Assembly (NCBI GenBank): GCA_964512655.1
Contig: CAZEJT010000001.1
Coordinates: forward strand, 558,001 to 622,000
Origin: VBOC01 sp964512655
Lineage (GTDB): Bacteria > Bacteroidota > Ignavibacteria > UBA10030 > SZUA-254
Direction of reading: 5' to 3'
Length of the DNA stretch: 64,000 nucleotides
Of the stretch, positions 24,372 to 33,668 are shown piece after piece. The notes beneath the pieces are model-generated. The model was given only the letters and a program-made list of their open reading frames with translations. It did no database searches and was not told the origin of the DNA. Numbering within the stretch: position 1 is the first letter of the stretch; each line of letters opens with the position of its first letter. A program made the position numbers and the translations under genes.

Positions 24372-25519
24372 TCCGTTCGCGGGTAACGCAGCTCCTTCTT
24401 GTTCCGGCCGCAATCTTCGCCGCCGGCATTGCCGCGGCTCAGCCAGCAGGAGCGGGGTCGGTTCAGTCCCCCCGCCCAATACCCGCGATTTCGATTGCCG
24501 CATGGGACTCCGGCACAGGCGATCTGGGTATCGCGCTCGAATCTTCGTTCACCGGCGCAGGTGCGATCGTGCCGTACGCACGCTCAGGTGTCGGAGCGAT
24601 TGTCACGCAGGCTACCGCGAACCCGGAATTCGGCCCCCTGGCCCTCGGCATGCTTTCCCGGGGGCTCGGAGCACGACAGGCTGTGGAGGGACTGATCCAG
24701 CAGGACAGCGTGCCCGTGGTGCGCCAGCTCGGCATCGTTGACGCGCACGGAGGATCATTTGCATCCACGGGGAGCGTCTGCCCGGGTTATGCGGGGAACA
24801 TCATCGGTAAAGGATATGCAGTTTTGGGAAACGGTCTCCCGGGGGAGGGGCCACTGAGAACGTCTGCCCGGGTATTTGAAACTGCCCCCGGGGATCTTGC
24901 GGCACGCTTGATTCTGGCTCTGAAGGCCGGAGAGGCGGCGGGAGGAGTTGCGGGAGGGAGCCGCTCTGCGGCGCTTCTCATAGTAAGAAACAAAGGAGGA
25001 TACGCGGGCCTCAGCGACCGGATGATCGATATACGGGTCGACGAGGACTCTCTCCCAATCGCGACCCTCGAGAGGATTTATTGGAGGAAAGAAGCCGCTC
25101 CGCCTCCGCTTCCGCCGGCCCCCGTGCTCATAGAGGATCGCCTGCGTGCAATCGACCAATTCAACAAGGAGAAGAACTATTCGGCGGCGAGAGAGGAGAT
25201 GCTGCGCGTCGTCGACGAGTATAACGCCCGGCTCCGGGCCCATCCCGACGATCCGCAGCTCCTCAGCAGGGCCGCCTGGAGTCTTTCGACGTACGATATT
25301 GATAAAGAGCGCGCACTCCAGCTGGCCAAGCGCGCCGCCGCCCTCGCGCCGGGGGATTCACACATGCTCAATACGCTCGCCGAATGTCATTACCGCCTCG
25401 GCCATTTCGATGAAGCCATTTCCATCGAATCGGAGATTGCGGCGAAGGAGCCGGCGAACGACGAATACTGGAAGCAGCTTCAGAAATTCAAGGACGCAAA
25501 GCAGAAATCGCTTCGCTGA
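24362..25519 (+). CDS. Secreted DUF1028 (Ntn-hydrolase-like) protein with C-terminal TPR region
   Basis: 385 residues from a GTG. The signal peptide is about 1-27. Residues 42-240 are a DUF1028 domain: SIAAWDSGTGDLGIALES, YARSGVGAIVTQATANPEFG, VRQLGIVDAHG, STGSVCPGYAG, GYAVLGNGLPGEG, RSAALLIVRNKGGYAG, SDRMIDIRVDED. DUF1028 resembles Ntn-hydrolases and is mostly cytoplasmic or linked to peptidases; its activity is not established. After a proline-rich linker (245-256) residues 258-385 look like TPR helices (YSAAREEMLRVVDEYNARL, ALQLAKRAAALAPGDSHML). The exported form fused to TPR, in an envelope locus, is unusual. The start overlaps the previous gene by 10 bases. Confidence 0.85.
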   Translation: MQLIRSRVTQLLLVPAAIFAAGIAAAQPAGAGSVQSPRPIPAISIAAWDSGTGDLGIALESSFTGAGAIVPYARSGVGAIVTQATANPEFGPLALGMLSRGLGARQAVEGLIQQDSVPVVRQLGIVDAHGGSFASTGSVCPGYAGNIIGKGYAVLGNGLPGEGPLRTSARVFETAPGDLAARLILALKAGEAAGGVAGGSRSAALLIVRNKGGYAGLSDRMIDIRVDEDSLPIATLERIYWRKEAAPPPLPPAPVLIEDRLRAIDQFNKEKNYSAAREEMLRVVDEYNARLRAHPDDPQLLSRAAWSLSTYDIDKERALQLAKRAAALAPGDSHMLNTLAECHYRLGHFDEAISIESEIAAKEPANDEYWKQLQKFKDAKQKSLR

Positions 25520-25540
25520 CTCCGGGGGCTCGGGTCGGGA

Positions 25541-26053
25541 ATGAAATTCTCTTTTCTCGGCTTTACAATCGTCATTTCGCTCGTGATTCTGCCGTCGTGC
25601 AGGCATCGACCGCAGAACAGGGAGATCCGTCCCGCCGATGTGCTTCTCCTCGGAATGCGCCCGGGACAGTCCCGCACCGACCTTCTTGCATTCATGCCTT
25701 CGCTTGTATGTCAGGGCAACCTGCCCGACAGCGACGCCTGCTCGTATTACCCCGGTCAGGCCGACCGGAGGGGAAGATTCAGGGGAGTCGATCGGGTACG
25801 GTGCGGATTTCGCTCGGGCGCTCTGAAGCGGATCCGCCTCGAGTACGGCGAAATGCTCGATCTGGAGTTCGCGGCACTCGACGCCGACATCCGGTCCCGC
25901 TACGGCGACCGGCCGATGGGGAGCATCCCGGATTCCCTTTTCACGCAATGGAGGTACGACTCTCTCGTTGTTTCTCTCACACCGAACCGCCGGCCTCACT
26001 GGACCCGACAGCTGACGACATACAAACCGGTGCTTGAGATCGTCAGCCGTTAG
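25541..26053 (+). CDS. Small lipoprotein of unknown function
   Basis: 170 residues. The lipobox VILPSC gives lipidated Cys20. The body has an opening LLLGMRPGQSRTDLLAFM that resembles the small SmpA/BamE-like fold start (G-M-x-x-x-x-S/T), then two Cys residues (VCQGNLPDSDAC), a beta-rich middle and RPMGSIPDSLFTQWRYDSLVVSLT. I do not recognise the family; BamE-like is only a suggestion from the GMRPGQS pattern. It is the last gene of the envelope locus, 21 bases after the DUF1028 stop, and is followed by the promoter of tRNA-Ser. Confidence 0.65.
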   Translation: MKFSFLGFTIVISLVILPSCRHRPQNREIRPADVLLLGMRPGQSRTDLLAFMPSLVCQGNLPDSDACSYYPGQADRRGRFRGVDRVRCGFRSGALKRIRLEYGEMLDLEFAALDADIRSRYGDRPMGSIPDSLFTQWRYDSLVVSLTPNRRPHWTRQLTTYKPVLEIVSR

Positions 26054-26069
26054 CGCCGGCCCCGTTTCC

Positions 26070-26100
26070 TTGCAACTCTGGGCGGAAATCCATACATTTG
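26070..26100 (+). promoter_or_regulatory. Promoter of tRNA-Ser(GCT)
   Basis: TTG at 26070-26072, 20 bases, then TACATTTG at 26093-26100, a full match to the Bacteroidota-type -7 element. The tRNA begins at 26127. Confidence 0.65.
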
Positions 26101-26126
26101 CCCAGTACATGTTCAGTCGATCTCAC

Positions 26127-26216
26127 GGAGAGGTGGGTGAGTGGCTGAAACCAACGGTTTGCTAAACCGTCGTACGGGGTAAACCTGTACCGAGAGTTCA
26201 AATCTCTCCCTCTCCG
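26127..26216 (+). tRNA. tRNA-Ser(GCT), CCA not encoded
   Basis: A 90-base class II tRNA. The acceptor GGAGAGG (26127-26133) pairs with CCTCTCC (26209-26215), with discriminator G at 26216. The anticodon stem ACGGT/ACCGT holds a loop with GCT (26161-26163) after U33, so it reads AGC/AGU. The variable arm is long (TACGGGGTAAACCTGTA) and the T-loop is GTTCAAAT. It is followed by CACC, not CCA. Confidence 0.95.
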
Positions 26217-26267
26217 CACCCAGCACTTGCAGCGCAAATAGTGGATCTTCTTCAAGACACGCCTTTC

Positions 26268-26290
26268 ATCCCCGTGACCGGGGATTTTTT
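26268..26290 (+). terminator. Intrinsic terminator after tRNA-Ser(GCT)
   Basis: Perfect 7-bp stem ATCCCCG (26268-26274) with CGGGGAT (26279-26285), 4-base loop TGAC, then a T-run to 26290. It ends 14 bases before the gltX start. Confidence 0.88.
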
Positions 26291-26304
26291 GTTGCCGGAC
26301 TATC

Positions 26305-27771
26305 ATGAGTGAGCCGGGCCGGGTCAGAGTGCGATTCGCCCCCAGCCCCACGGGATACCTTCATGTGGGGGGCTTGAGAACCGCGCTGTACAACTATCTG
26401 TACGCCCGAGGCCACGGAGGCGCGTTTGTTCTTCGCATCGAGGACACGGACCGCTCGCGCTATGTGGAAGGGGCTGTCGACAAGCTCATCGACACGCTTG
26501 AGTGGGCCGGACTTGGTTACGATGAGGGTCCGCGAAAGGGGGGTCCATTCGCGCCGTACGTCCAGTCGGAGCGCCTCGACGCTTACAGCTCGGCGGTTGA
26601 CGACCTTCTTCGGCGCGGAGAGGCGTACCGCTGTTTCTGCACTCCTGCCCGCCTCGCGGAGATGAGGAAAGAACAGGAGCGGCTTCGGCTCCCGCCGAAG
26701 TATGACCGGAGGTGCCTGGGCCTGGAGGCGAAAGCGGTAGAGTCGAATCTGGCAGCGAAGCTTCCGTTCGTCGTACGAATGAAGATTCCCGATTCGGTGA
26801 CCATCACCGTTCCTGATTCGATCCGGGGTAACGTGGACTTTTCCTCGGAGAGTCTGGACGATCAAGTCCTGTTGAAATCCGACGGATATCCTACCTACCA
26901 TCTCGCAAATGTGGTGGACGACCATCTGATGCAGATCAGTCACGTCATCCGGGGAGAGGAGTGGCTCCCCAGCACGCCCAAGCATCTCATCCTGTACAAG
27001 TCGTTCGGCTGGGATGTCCCCGTGTTCGCACACCTTCCTCTGCTCCTGAATCCCGACCGCTCGAAGCTGAGCAAGAGGCAGGGGGATGTGGCCGTCGAAG
27101 AGTACGGGGAGAAGGGATACCTCCCTGCGGCGCTGGTGAACTTCGTAGCGCTGCTCGGCTGGAACCCGGGCGACGAGAGGGAGATCTTCTCGCTCGAGGA
27201 GCTGGTGCGCGAGTTCTCGATCGAGCGGGTCGGGAAGGCCGGTGCAATTTTCAATGCCGAGAAGCTGGAGTGGTTGAACGCGCAGCATCTCAGGAAAATG
27301 CCCGAGGGCGAACTGATCCGCATGTTGAGGGAGCTTCCCGCACTCTCCGGTCGGGATTCATCGCGCTTCAGCGACGAGTATCTTTCGAGCGTGATCCGGT
27401 CGATGCGGGAGAGGGTGACGTTCGTACAAGATTTCATCGAGAAAAGCCCCTACTTTTTCGACGCTCCAGCGACGTACGAACCCGACGCCGTGAAAAAGAG
27501 ATGGACGAAAGAATCTCCCGCACAGCTCGAAGCGCTGGCGCGCGAGTTTGAACGCCTGAAATCTTCCGGCGCGGCTGAATTCGAGGATGCGCTCAGGCGT
27601 GTCGCCGGGTCAATGGGTGCGAAGGACGGAGAACTGATCCATGCACTCCGGCTGGCGCTCTCCGGAGTGGGGGGAGGTCCGGGCGTGTTCGAGATCGCTT
27701 CAATCCTGGGGAAGGATGAATGCATCCGGAGAATCCGAACGGCCATCGGGCGGCTCAGGCCCCCGGCATGA
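26305..27771 (+). CDS. gltX: Glutamate--tRNA ligase
   Basis: 488 residues, class I synthetase. The HIGH region is RFAPSPTGYLHVGGLRTAL and the KMSKR-equivalent is SKLSKRQGD (about residues 254-262). The acceptor-binding and catalytic regions include RIEDTDRSR and HVIRGEEWL, and the C-terminal helical anticodon-binding domain is complete. It attaches glutamate to tRNA-Glu in the cytoplasm. glnS follows 12 bases on, so glutamine tRNA need not be made by a non-discriminating GluRS. It starts 14 bases after the tRNA-Ser terminator with no promoter between them, so expression probably needs readthrough or an unusual promoter. Confidence 0.97.
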   Translation: MSEPGRVRVRFAPSPTGYLHVGGLRTALYNYLYARGHGGAFVLRIEDTDRSRYVEGAVDKLIDTLEWAGLGYDEGPRKGGPFAPYVQSERLDAYSSAVDDLLRRGEAYRCFCTPARLAEMRKEQERLRLPPKYDRRCLGLEAKAVESNLAAKLPFVVRMKIPDSVTITVPDSIRGNVDFSSESLDDQVLLKSDGYPTYHLANVVDDHLMQISHVIRGEEWLPSTPKHLILYKSFGWDVPVFAHLPLLLNPDRSKLSKRQGDVAVEEYGEKGYLPAALVNFVALLGWNPGDEREIFSLEELVREFSIERVGKAGAIFNAEKLEWLNAQHLRKMPEGELIRMLRELPALSGRDSSRFSDEYLSSVIRSMRERVTFVQDFIEKSPYFFDAPATYEPDAVKKRWTKESPAQLEALAREFERLKSSGAAEFEDALRRVAGSMGAKDGELIHALRLALSGVGGGPGVFEIASILGKDECIRRIRTAIGRLRPPA

Positions 27772-27783
27772 CGGCTCTATACT

Positions 27784-29477
<1,694 letters not shown>

Positions 29478-29481
<4 letters not shown>

Positions 29482-29506
29482 CTCTCACGGCGGAAAGACC
29501 TATATT
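29478..29506 (+). promoter_or_regulatory. Promoter of the folB-folK-dNK genes
   Basis: TTG at 29478-29480, overlapping the glnS stop, 20 bases, then TATATTTTG from 29501, matching TAnnTTTG completely. folB starts at 29530. Confidence 0.68.
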
Positions 29507-29529
29507 TTGAAGGCTTTACGGGCGGTGGC

Positions 29530-29901
29530 ATGCACTCCGAAGATTTTATCCGAATCCATAACGCTTCCTTCTACGCCTACCATGGGGTCGCGAGCGACGA
29601 ACAAAACCTCGGCGGAAAATTTGAAGTTGACGTCGAACTCAGGTGTGATCTCTCGGCAGCGGCGGACAGAGATAGCCTGAAGGTAACCGTCGACTATGAG
29701 GCGGTCTATACTGTTATCCAAAAGACGGTGACGAGCAAGAAATACTATCTCCTCGAGTCGCTGGCAAAGCATATCACGCGCGGTATCCTCGGCACATTTC
29801 CGGCGGTACTCGGCGTACGGGTGAGGGTCCGGAAGCCCCATCCCCCGGTCAAGGGAGTCGTGGACTTTGTCGAAGTGGAAGTCTCGGAGGAGCGAAGCTG
29901 A
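29530..29901 (+). CDS. folB: Dihydroneopterin aldolase
   Basis: 123 residues, normal length. IRIHNASFYAYHGVASDEQNLGG is the FolB start, with the conserved Tyr and His-Gly and the active-site Glu in the E-Q stretch. VDYEAVY and LLESLAKHITRGIL, then VRVRKPHPP with the catalytic Lys, are also typical. It converts 7,8-dihydroneopterin to 6-hydroxymethyl-dihydropterin and glycolaldehyde in folate synthesis. folK, the next enzyme in the pathway, starts 3 bases after its stop. Confidence 0.96.
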   Translation: MHSEDFIRIHNASFYAYHGVASDEQNLGGKFEVDVELRCDLSAAADRDSLKVTVDYEAVYTVIQKTVTSKKYYLLESLAKHITRGILGTFPAVLGVRVRVRKPHPPVKGVVDFVEVEVSEERS

Positions 29902-29904
29902 CTT

Positions 29905-30414
29905 ATGGTCCGGGTCTTTCTGGGTTTGGGGTCGAATCTCGGCGACAGGGCCGCTCACCTGAGAGAGGGGATGCGGGAGATCAACGAAGTAGCGCCCGTT
30001 CTTGCTAACTCCCCGGTCTATGAGACCGAACCCGTAGGGATGGATTCGGACCGGCCATTCTACAATATGGTGATCGAGGTGGAGACGGGCCTCCGGCCCC
30101 CGGAGCTCCTGCGCACGTTGAAGACGATCGAACGGAAAGCGGGGAGAAGACACTCGACGCACCTCCTTGACCGCGAGCTCGACATCGACATTCTGCTCTA
30201 CGAAGGGATCGAATACGCCGACGAGAGCGTGAGGGTTCCGCACCCACAGCTCGAGCACCGCAGGTTTGCACTCGAACCGTTCAAGGATATCGCCCCTCTC
30301 GTCGTCCACCCGGTCCGCAACGAGACCATCGCATCTCTCCTCCGCCGCTGCCGCGATCAGAGCCGCGTGGCAAGGACCGGTATAGAGATCGAACCGCTCC
30401 ATCTCGCCACCTGA
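29905..30414 (+). CDS. folK: 2-Amino-4-hydroxy-6-hydroxymethyldihydropteridine pyrophosphokinase
   Basis: 169 residues. FLGLGSNLGDRAAHL is the HPPK N-terminus, SPVYETEPVGM binds pterin, and LLDRELDIDILLYEG has the two metal-binding Asp of the DxD motif followed by VPHPQLEHRRFALEPF. It transfers pyrophosphate from ATP to the pterin before dihydropteroate synthase. Coupled to folB. Confidence 0.96.
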   Translation: MVRVFLGLGSNLGDRAAHLREGMREINEVAPVLANSPVYETEPVGMDSDRPFYNMVIEVETGLRPPELLRTLKTIERKAGRRHSTHLLDRELDIDILLYEGIEYADESVRVPHPQLEHRRFALEPFKDIAPLVVHPVRNETIASLLRRCRDQSRVARTGIEIEPLHLAT

Positions 30415-30421
30415 ACAACAC

Positions 30422-31099
30422 GTGAGCGCTTCCCTCGAGACCCTCATCGGCCAGACCGAGATCCGGCACATTGCCATCGAGGGGGTGATCGGAGCCGGAA
30501 AGACGAGCATGGCAAACCTGTTGGCCGAGCGGCTTCCGGCGCGGCTCGTCCTGGAGCAGTTCGAGGAGAACCCGTTCCTCCCGAAGTTTTACCAGGCGCC
30601 GGAGCGGTACGCATTTCAGACCCAGCTCTTTTTCCTCCTCAGCCGGTACAAACAGCAGCAGCAGCTTGCCCAGTCCGATCTCTTCCACCGGTTTCTCATC
30701 ACGGACTACATTTTCGAAAAGGACAAAATCTTCGCCTACCTGAACCTCGAAGACGATGAGCTCAAGCTCTACGAGACAGTGATGGGATCAATCGAACACA
30801 ACGTTCCTGTTCCCGACCTCGTCGTGTACATTCAGTGCAGCGTGGAACGCCTGATGGCGAACATCCGGTCGAGGGGAAGGGCCTACGAGCGGAACATGTC
30901 CGAGGAGTACATCCGCGAGCTCAACGAGGCCTACAACTACTTTTTTTTCCGCTACAAGGCGGCGCCCCTCCTCATCATCAACGCGTCCCAGATCGATTTC
31001 GTCCGGAACGACCACGAGCTGGAGGACCTGATGCGCGAGATGTTCCGCCCCGATAAAGCGGCCGTGGAGTATTACAATCCCGTCGTGCTGAAACCCTGA
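30422..31099 (+). CDS. Deoxynucleoside kinase (dGK/dAK/dCK family)
   Basis: 225 residues from a GTG. The P-loop is IEGVIGAGKTSMANLLAERL (about residues 16-35) and the substrate region is LVLEQFEENPFLPKFY. ITDYIFEKDKIFA corresponds to the ERS/DRY-like catalytic stretch, and the lid is IRSRGRAYERNMSEEY with its arginines. The family phosphorylates deoxyadenosine, deoxyguanosine or deoxycytidine for salvage. It is often next to folK in Bacteroidota, as here (7-base gap). The nucleoside uptake and phosphorolysis genes at 59776-64000 would be complementary. Confidence 0.9.
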   Translation: MSASLETLIGQTEIRHIAIEGVIGAGKTSMANLLAERLPARLVLEQFEENPFLPKFYQAPERYAFQTQLFFLLSRYKQQQQLAQSDLFHRFLITDYIFEKDKIFAYLNLEDDELKLYETVMGSIEHNVPVPDLVVYIQCSVERLMANIRSRGRAYERNMSEEYIRELNEAYNYFFFRYKAAPLLIINASQIDFVRNDHELEDLMREMFRPDKAAVEYYNPVVLKP

Positions 31100-31112
31100 A
31101 GGATCCCCCCCG

Positions 31113-31313
31113 GTGCTCCGGTTCATCGTATGGCTGCTGCTCCTCCTCATCGCGACTGTTGTCGTGAGAATGGTACGGCTTGTCATCGGGTGGAAACAGC
31201 AGGGAGGCCCGCACGATGAGCACGCCGGCGCAGAGGCCCCTCCGATTCCTCCCTTCAGCGACGTGCAGGAAGCCGATTTCGAAGACATCACCCCGAAGAA
31301 CCCGACGGAATAA
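31113..31313 (+). CDS. Small membrane protein, DUF4834-like
   Basis: 66 residues from a GTG: one N-terminal hydrophobic helix (LRFIVWLLLLLIATVVVRMV) and an acidic tail ending FSDVQEADFEDITPKN. The VQEADFEDI end resembles the conserved tail of small DUF4834 membrane proteins common in Bacteroidota. It follows the kinase gene by 13 bases and precedes nadA. Function unknown. Confidence 0.6.
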   Translation: MLRFIVWLLLLLIATVVVRMVRLVIGWKQQGGPHDEHAGAEAPPIPPFSDVQEADFEDITPKNPTE

Positions 31314-31356
31314 CCAGTCCGCGGCAGCGGCGCCCCAGAGAGCGCGCCTGCCATGG

Positions 31357-31385
31357 TTGATTATCCCAACCCGGTTGAGTATCTT
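31357..31385 (+). promoter_or_regulatory. Promoter of nadA
   Basis: TTG at 31357-31359, 20 bases, TATCTTAG from 31380. The nadA ATG at 31393 is only 7 bases past the hexamer, so the transcript would have almost no leader. Confidence 0.55.
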
Positions 31386-31392
31386 AGGGGAA

Positions 31393-32370
31393 ATGCCGCT
31401 CACCGAAGCCGATATTCTCTCCCCGCATCGGCCCGCAGAGGCCGAAATCCCCGTGAATCTGGAAGATGAGATCGTTCGCCTCAAGGCGGAGCTGAACGCG
31501 GTGATCCTGGCCCACTATTACCAGGACTCCGAGATTCAGGACCTGGCCGATTTCGTCGGAGACAGCCTCGACCTCTCGCGCCGCGCGGCGGCCACGGATG
31601 CCGATATCATCGTCTTCGCGGGGGTGCATTTCATGGCAGAAACGGCGAAGATCCTTAACCCCGGGAAGCAGGTCCTGCTCCCCGACCTCAACGCCGGCTG
31701 CTCGCTGGCAGAAGGGTGTCCCGCGCCAGAATTCAGGGCGTTCAGGGAGAAGCATCCCGACCATCTTTCGATCACGTACATCAATTGTTCCGCCGAGGTC
31801 AAGGCGCTGAGCGACATTATTTGCACCTCGAGCAATGCCGAGAAGATCATTCGCCAGATCCCGGATGAGAAGCCGATCCTTTTCGCGCCCGACCGGAATC
31901 TGGGGAGGTACCTGATGAAAAAAACGGGGAGGAAGATGCTGATCTGGGAGGGGACGTGCATCGTACATGAATCGTTCAGCGAACGGAAGCTTCTGAGTCT
32001 CGACTCGCGGTACCCGCACGCCTCGCTGATTGCGCACCCCGAGTGCGACGAGGTGATCCTCTCGCGGGCGGACTTCGTGGGATCGACGAGCGCTTTGTTG
32101 AAGTTCGTTCAGCAAAGTCCTGAGCGTGAATTCATCGTCGCCACGGAAGCGGGGATCATCCACCAGATGGAAAAGGCCTGCCCCGACAAGGTGTTCATCC
32201 CTGCCCCACCGGAGGAGAGCTGCGCGTGCAATCTCTGCCCCTATATGAAGCTCAACACGATGGAGAAGCTTTACCTGTGCATGCGCGACAGGTCTCCCGA
32301 GATTCTGCTCAGCGAAGGGCTGATCGAGCGGGCCGCCAGGCCTATTCGCCGGATGCTCGAGATGAGCTGA
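31393..32370 (+). CDS. nadA: Quinolinate synthase
   Basis: 325 residues from the ATG at 31393. NAVILAHYYQDSEIQDLADFVGDSLDLSR is the family start. The [4Fe-4S] ligand cysteines lie in LNAGCSLAEGCPA, in the middle WEGTCIVHE, and in the end CACNLCPYMKLNTMEKLY. It condenses iminoaspartate with dihydroxyacetone phosphate to quinolinate for NAD synthesis; nadB is not in the window. A longer frame to 31180 overlaps the small membrane gene and the promoter and is rejected. Its 3' end overlaps the convergent GH76-like gene by 29 bases. Confidence 0.96.
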   Translation: MPLTEADILSPHRPAEAEIPVNLEDEIVRLKAELNAVILAHYYQDSEIQDLADFVGDSLDLSRRAAATDADIIVFAGVHFMAETAKILNPGKQVLLPDLNAGCSLAEGCPAPEFRAFREKHPDHLSITYINCSAEVKALSDIICTSSNAEKIIRQIPDEKPILFAPDRNLGRYLMKKTGRKMLIWEGTCIVHESFSERKLLSLDSRYPHASLIAHPECDEVILSRADFVGSTSALLKFVQQSPEREFIVATEAGIIHQMEKACPDKVFIPAPPEESCACNLCPYMKLNTMEKLYLCMRDRSPEILLSEGLIERAARPIRRMLEMS

Positions 32371-33583
32371 GTCGCGACTCGTAGTACGCGAAGATCCCGA
32401 ACGCCCGGGCCGCTTCTCCCTGGGCATGAACGGTCCCCACCTCATCCACGCCATATCCGTCTTCTCCTCCCGAGGGATTCCAGCCGTTCCGGATGCCGTT
32501 GTCCGTCATCCGGTGGAGAGTCACCGACGCCCTGCCGTGGTGGTTGGTCCAGACGTGATCGAGCATGAGACGGATCTTCGAGAGAATCTCACCCATCTCG
32601 CCGGGGGCGAGGGAATAGGCGTCGAGGAGAAAGTTGACGAACGCACCGTTACCATCCATCCGGATCTGATAAAAATCCTGCGAGTCGACCCAGCCCGAGG
32701 CGGGATCGGTAATCCTCCTGGCGGTGGCTATCGCAATCGCCCGGTACTTCGGGTCGTTTGTAATCCGGTAGAGAGCGGCGCCGATCGAACAGTATTCCGC
32801 CCCTTCCCACGGGAGCTGCTTCCCAAACGCCGCGAGGCCCGGTTTTCCCTCCCACCGGCCGCCTCCCCTGTATAGTGTCTTTTCGATGCCGGGCGATCTC
32901 CCGTCGCCGTTCCAGACAAGGAGCGCGTCGTCGAGAAAGGACTGCTCTTCGGTCGCCTCGAAGAGCCTGCACGCAACGGTGACCATCTGGTTCATGTTGC
33001 TGTTCGTGAAGACGGGGGTATTGACCGCCTGATGTGGCGGCCAGGTGTACCAGCTCCAGAAACCCTCGTGATTCGACAGCCGGCCCTCACCTCGCGCCTC
33101 GAGATAACGTTTTCTCGCGTCTTCAACAAGGATGCTGTTCCGCTTTCCCGTAAACTCCCACCATGTAAGCTCTGCAAGGCAGACCCAGGCGCGGTCGTCA
33201 ACCCAGGTGCCCTCGCACATTTTTCTCATGTCGTGATCGATGAGATGAAAGCGCAGGAGTGAGGAATCATGCGTCGCAGCGAAGAGATAGGCGTCGCCGA
33301 TGGCCCCGTACGCCCCCTCCCAGCACGGCGTATACACAGCGTGGAAGAGGCCGTCAACCGCGTAGGCCCTCTGAAGCCACGAACGGGCGGCACTCCCTGA
33401 GTCAGTTGGCGGCCGGGGAGGGGGGAGTGCGGATTCCTCAGCGTGCGGTCCGCCGAGTTTCGTCACCATCAGGTACCCACCGGCTCCGGCGCATGCCACG
33501 ACAAGCACCAGAACGAGGATGAAGGGGAGACTGGAGGGGCGGGATTTCGGCGGCACTTTCCTGGCGTGCCTGCGACGTTTCAT
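32342..33583 (-). CDS. Membrane-anchored GH76-like glycosidase
   Basis: 413 residues. A basic N-terminus and one membrane helix (SLPFILVLVLVVACAGAGGYLM, about 18-39) anchor a catalytic domain of the six-hairpin kind. The motif GTWVDDRAWVCLAELTWW contains the paired aspartates expected of GH76 alpha-1,6-mannanases; HQAVNTPVFTNSNMNQMVT, WEGAEYCSIGAALYRIT and a C-terminal GGEDGYGVDEVGT also fit. GH76 enzymes cut alpha-1,6-mannan or transglycosylate it. There is no SusCD pair or other CAZyme beside it, so envelope glycan trimming is as likely as food use. A TATATT lies 6 bases upstream of the ATG on its strand, without a clear -33 box. Confidence 0.7.
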   Translation of the reverse strand: MKRRRHARKVPPKSRPSSLPFILVLVLVVACAGAGGYLMVTKLGGPHAEESALPPPRPPTDSGSAARSWLQRAYAVDGLFHAVYTPCWEGAYGAIGDAYLFAATHDSSLLRFHLIDHDMRKMCEGTWVDDRAWVCLAELTWWEFTGKRNSILVEDARKRYLEARGEGRLSNHEGFWSWYTWPPHQAVNTPVFTNSNMNQMVTVACRLFEATEEQSFLDDALLVWNGDGRSPGIEKTLYRGGGRWEGKPGLAAFGKQLPWEGAEYCSIGAALYRITNDPKYRAIAIATARRITDPASGWVDSQDFYQIRMDGNGAFVNFLLDAYSLAPGEMGEILSKIRLMLDHVWTNHHGRASVTLHRMTDNGIRNGWNPSGGEDGYGVDEVGTVHAQGEAARAFGIFAYYESRLSSSRASGE

Positions 33584-33630
33584 CGCTCAATATAAGGATT
33601 TTTCGGAGCGCGTTTGGACCGACGCCCCGT

Positions 33631-33659
33631 TTTGAAAAGTACACCGGAATCACTATCTT
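33631..33659 (+). promoter_or_regulatory. Promoter of the acyl-CoA mutase large subunit
   Basis: TTTG at 33631-33634, 19 bases, TATCTTTC from 33654. The ATG at 33669 is 9 bases past the hexamer, giving a nearly leaderless mRNA. Confidence 0.62.
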
Positions 33660-33668
33660 TCGGCGAAA

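Noticed and set aside
31180..31392. Upstream extension of nadA
   Set aside because: Overlaps the small membrane protein gene and the nadA promoter; family members begin near the ATG at 31393.
31384..32454. 356-codon open frame on the minus strand
   Set aside because: Opposite nadA, which is certain from its Fe-S cysteines and family motifs.
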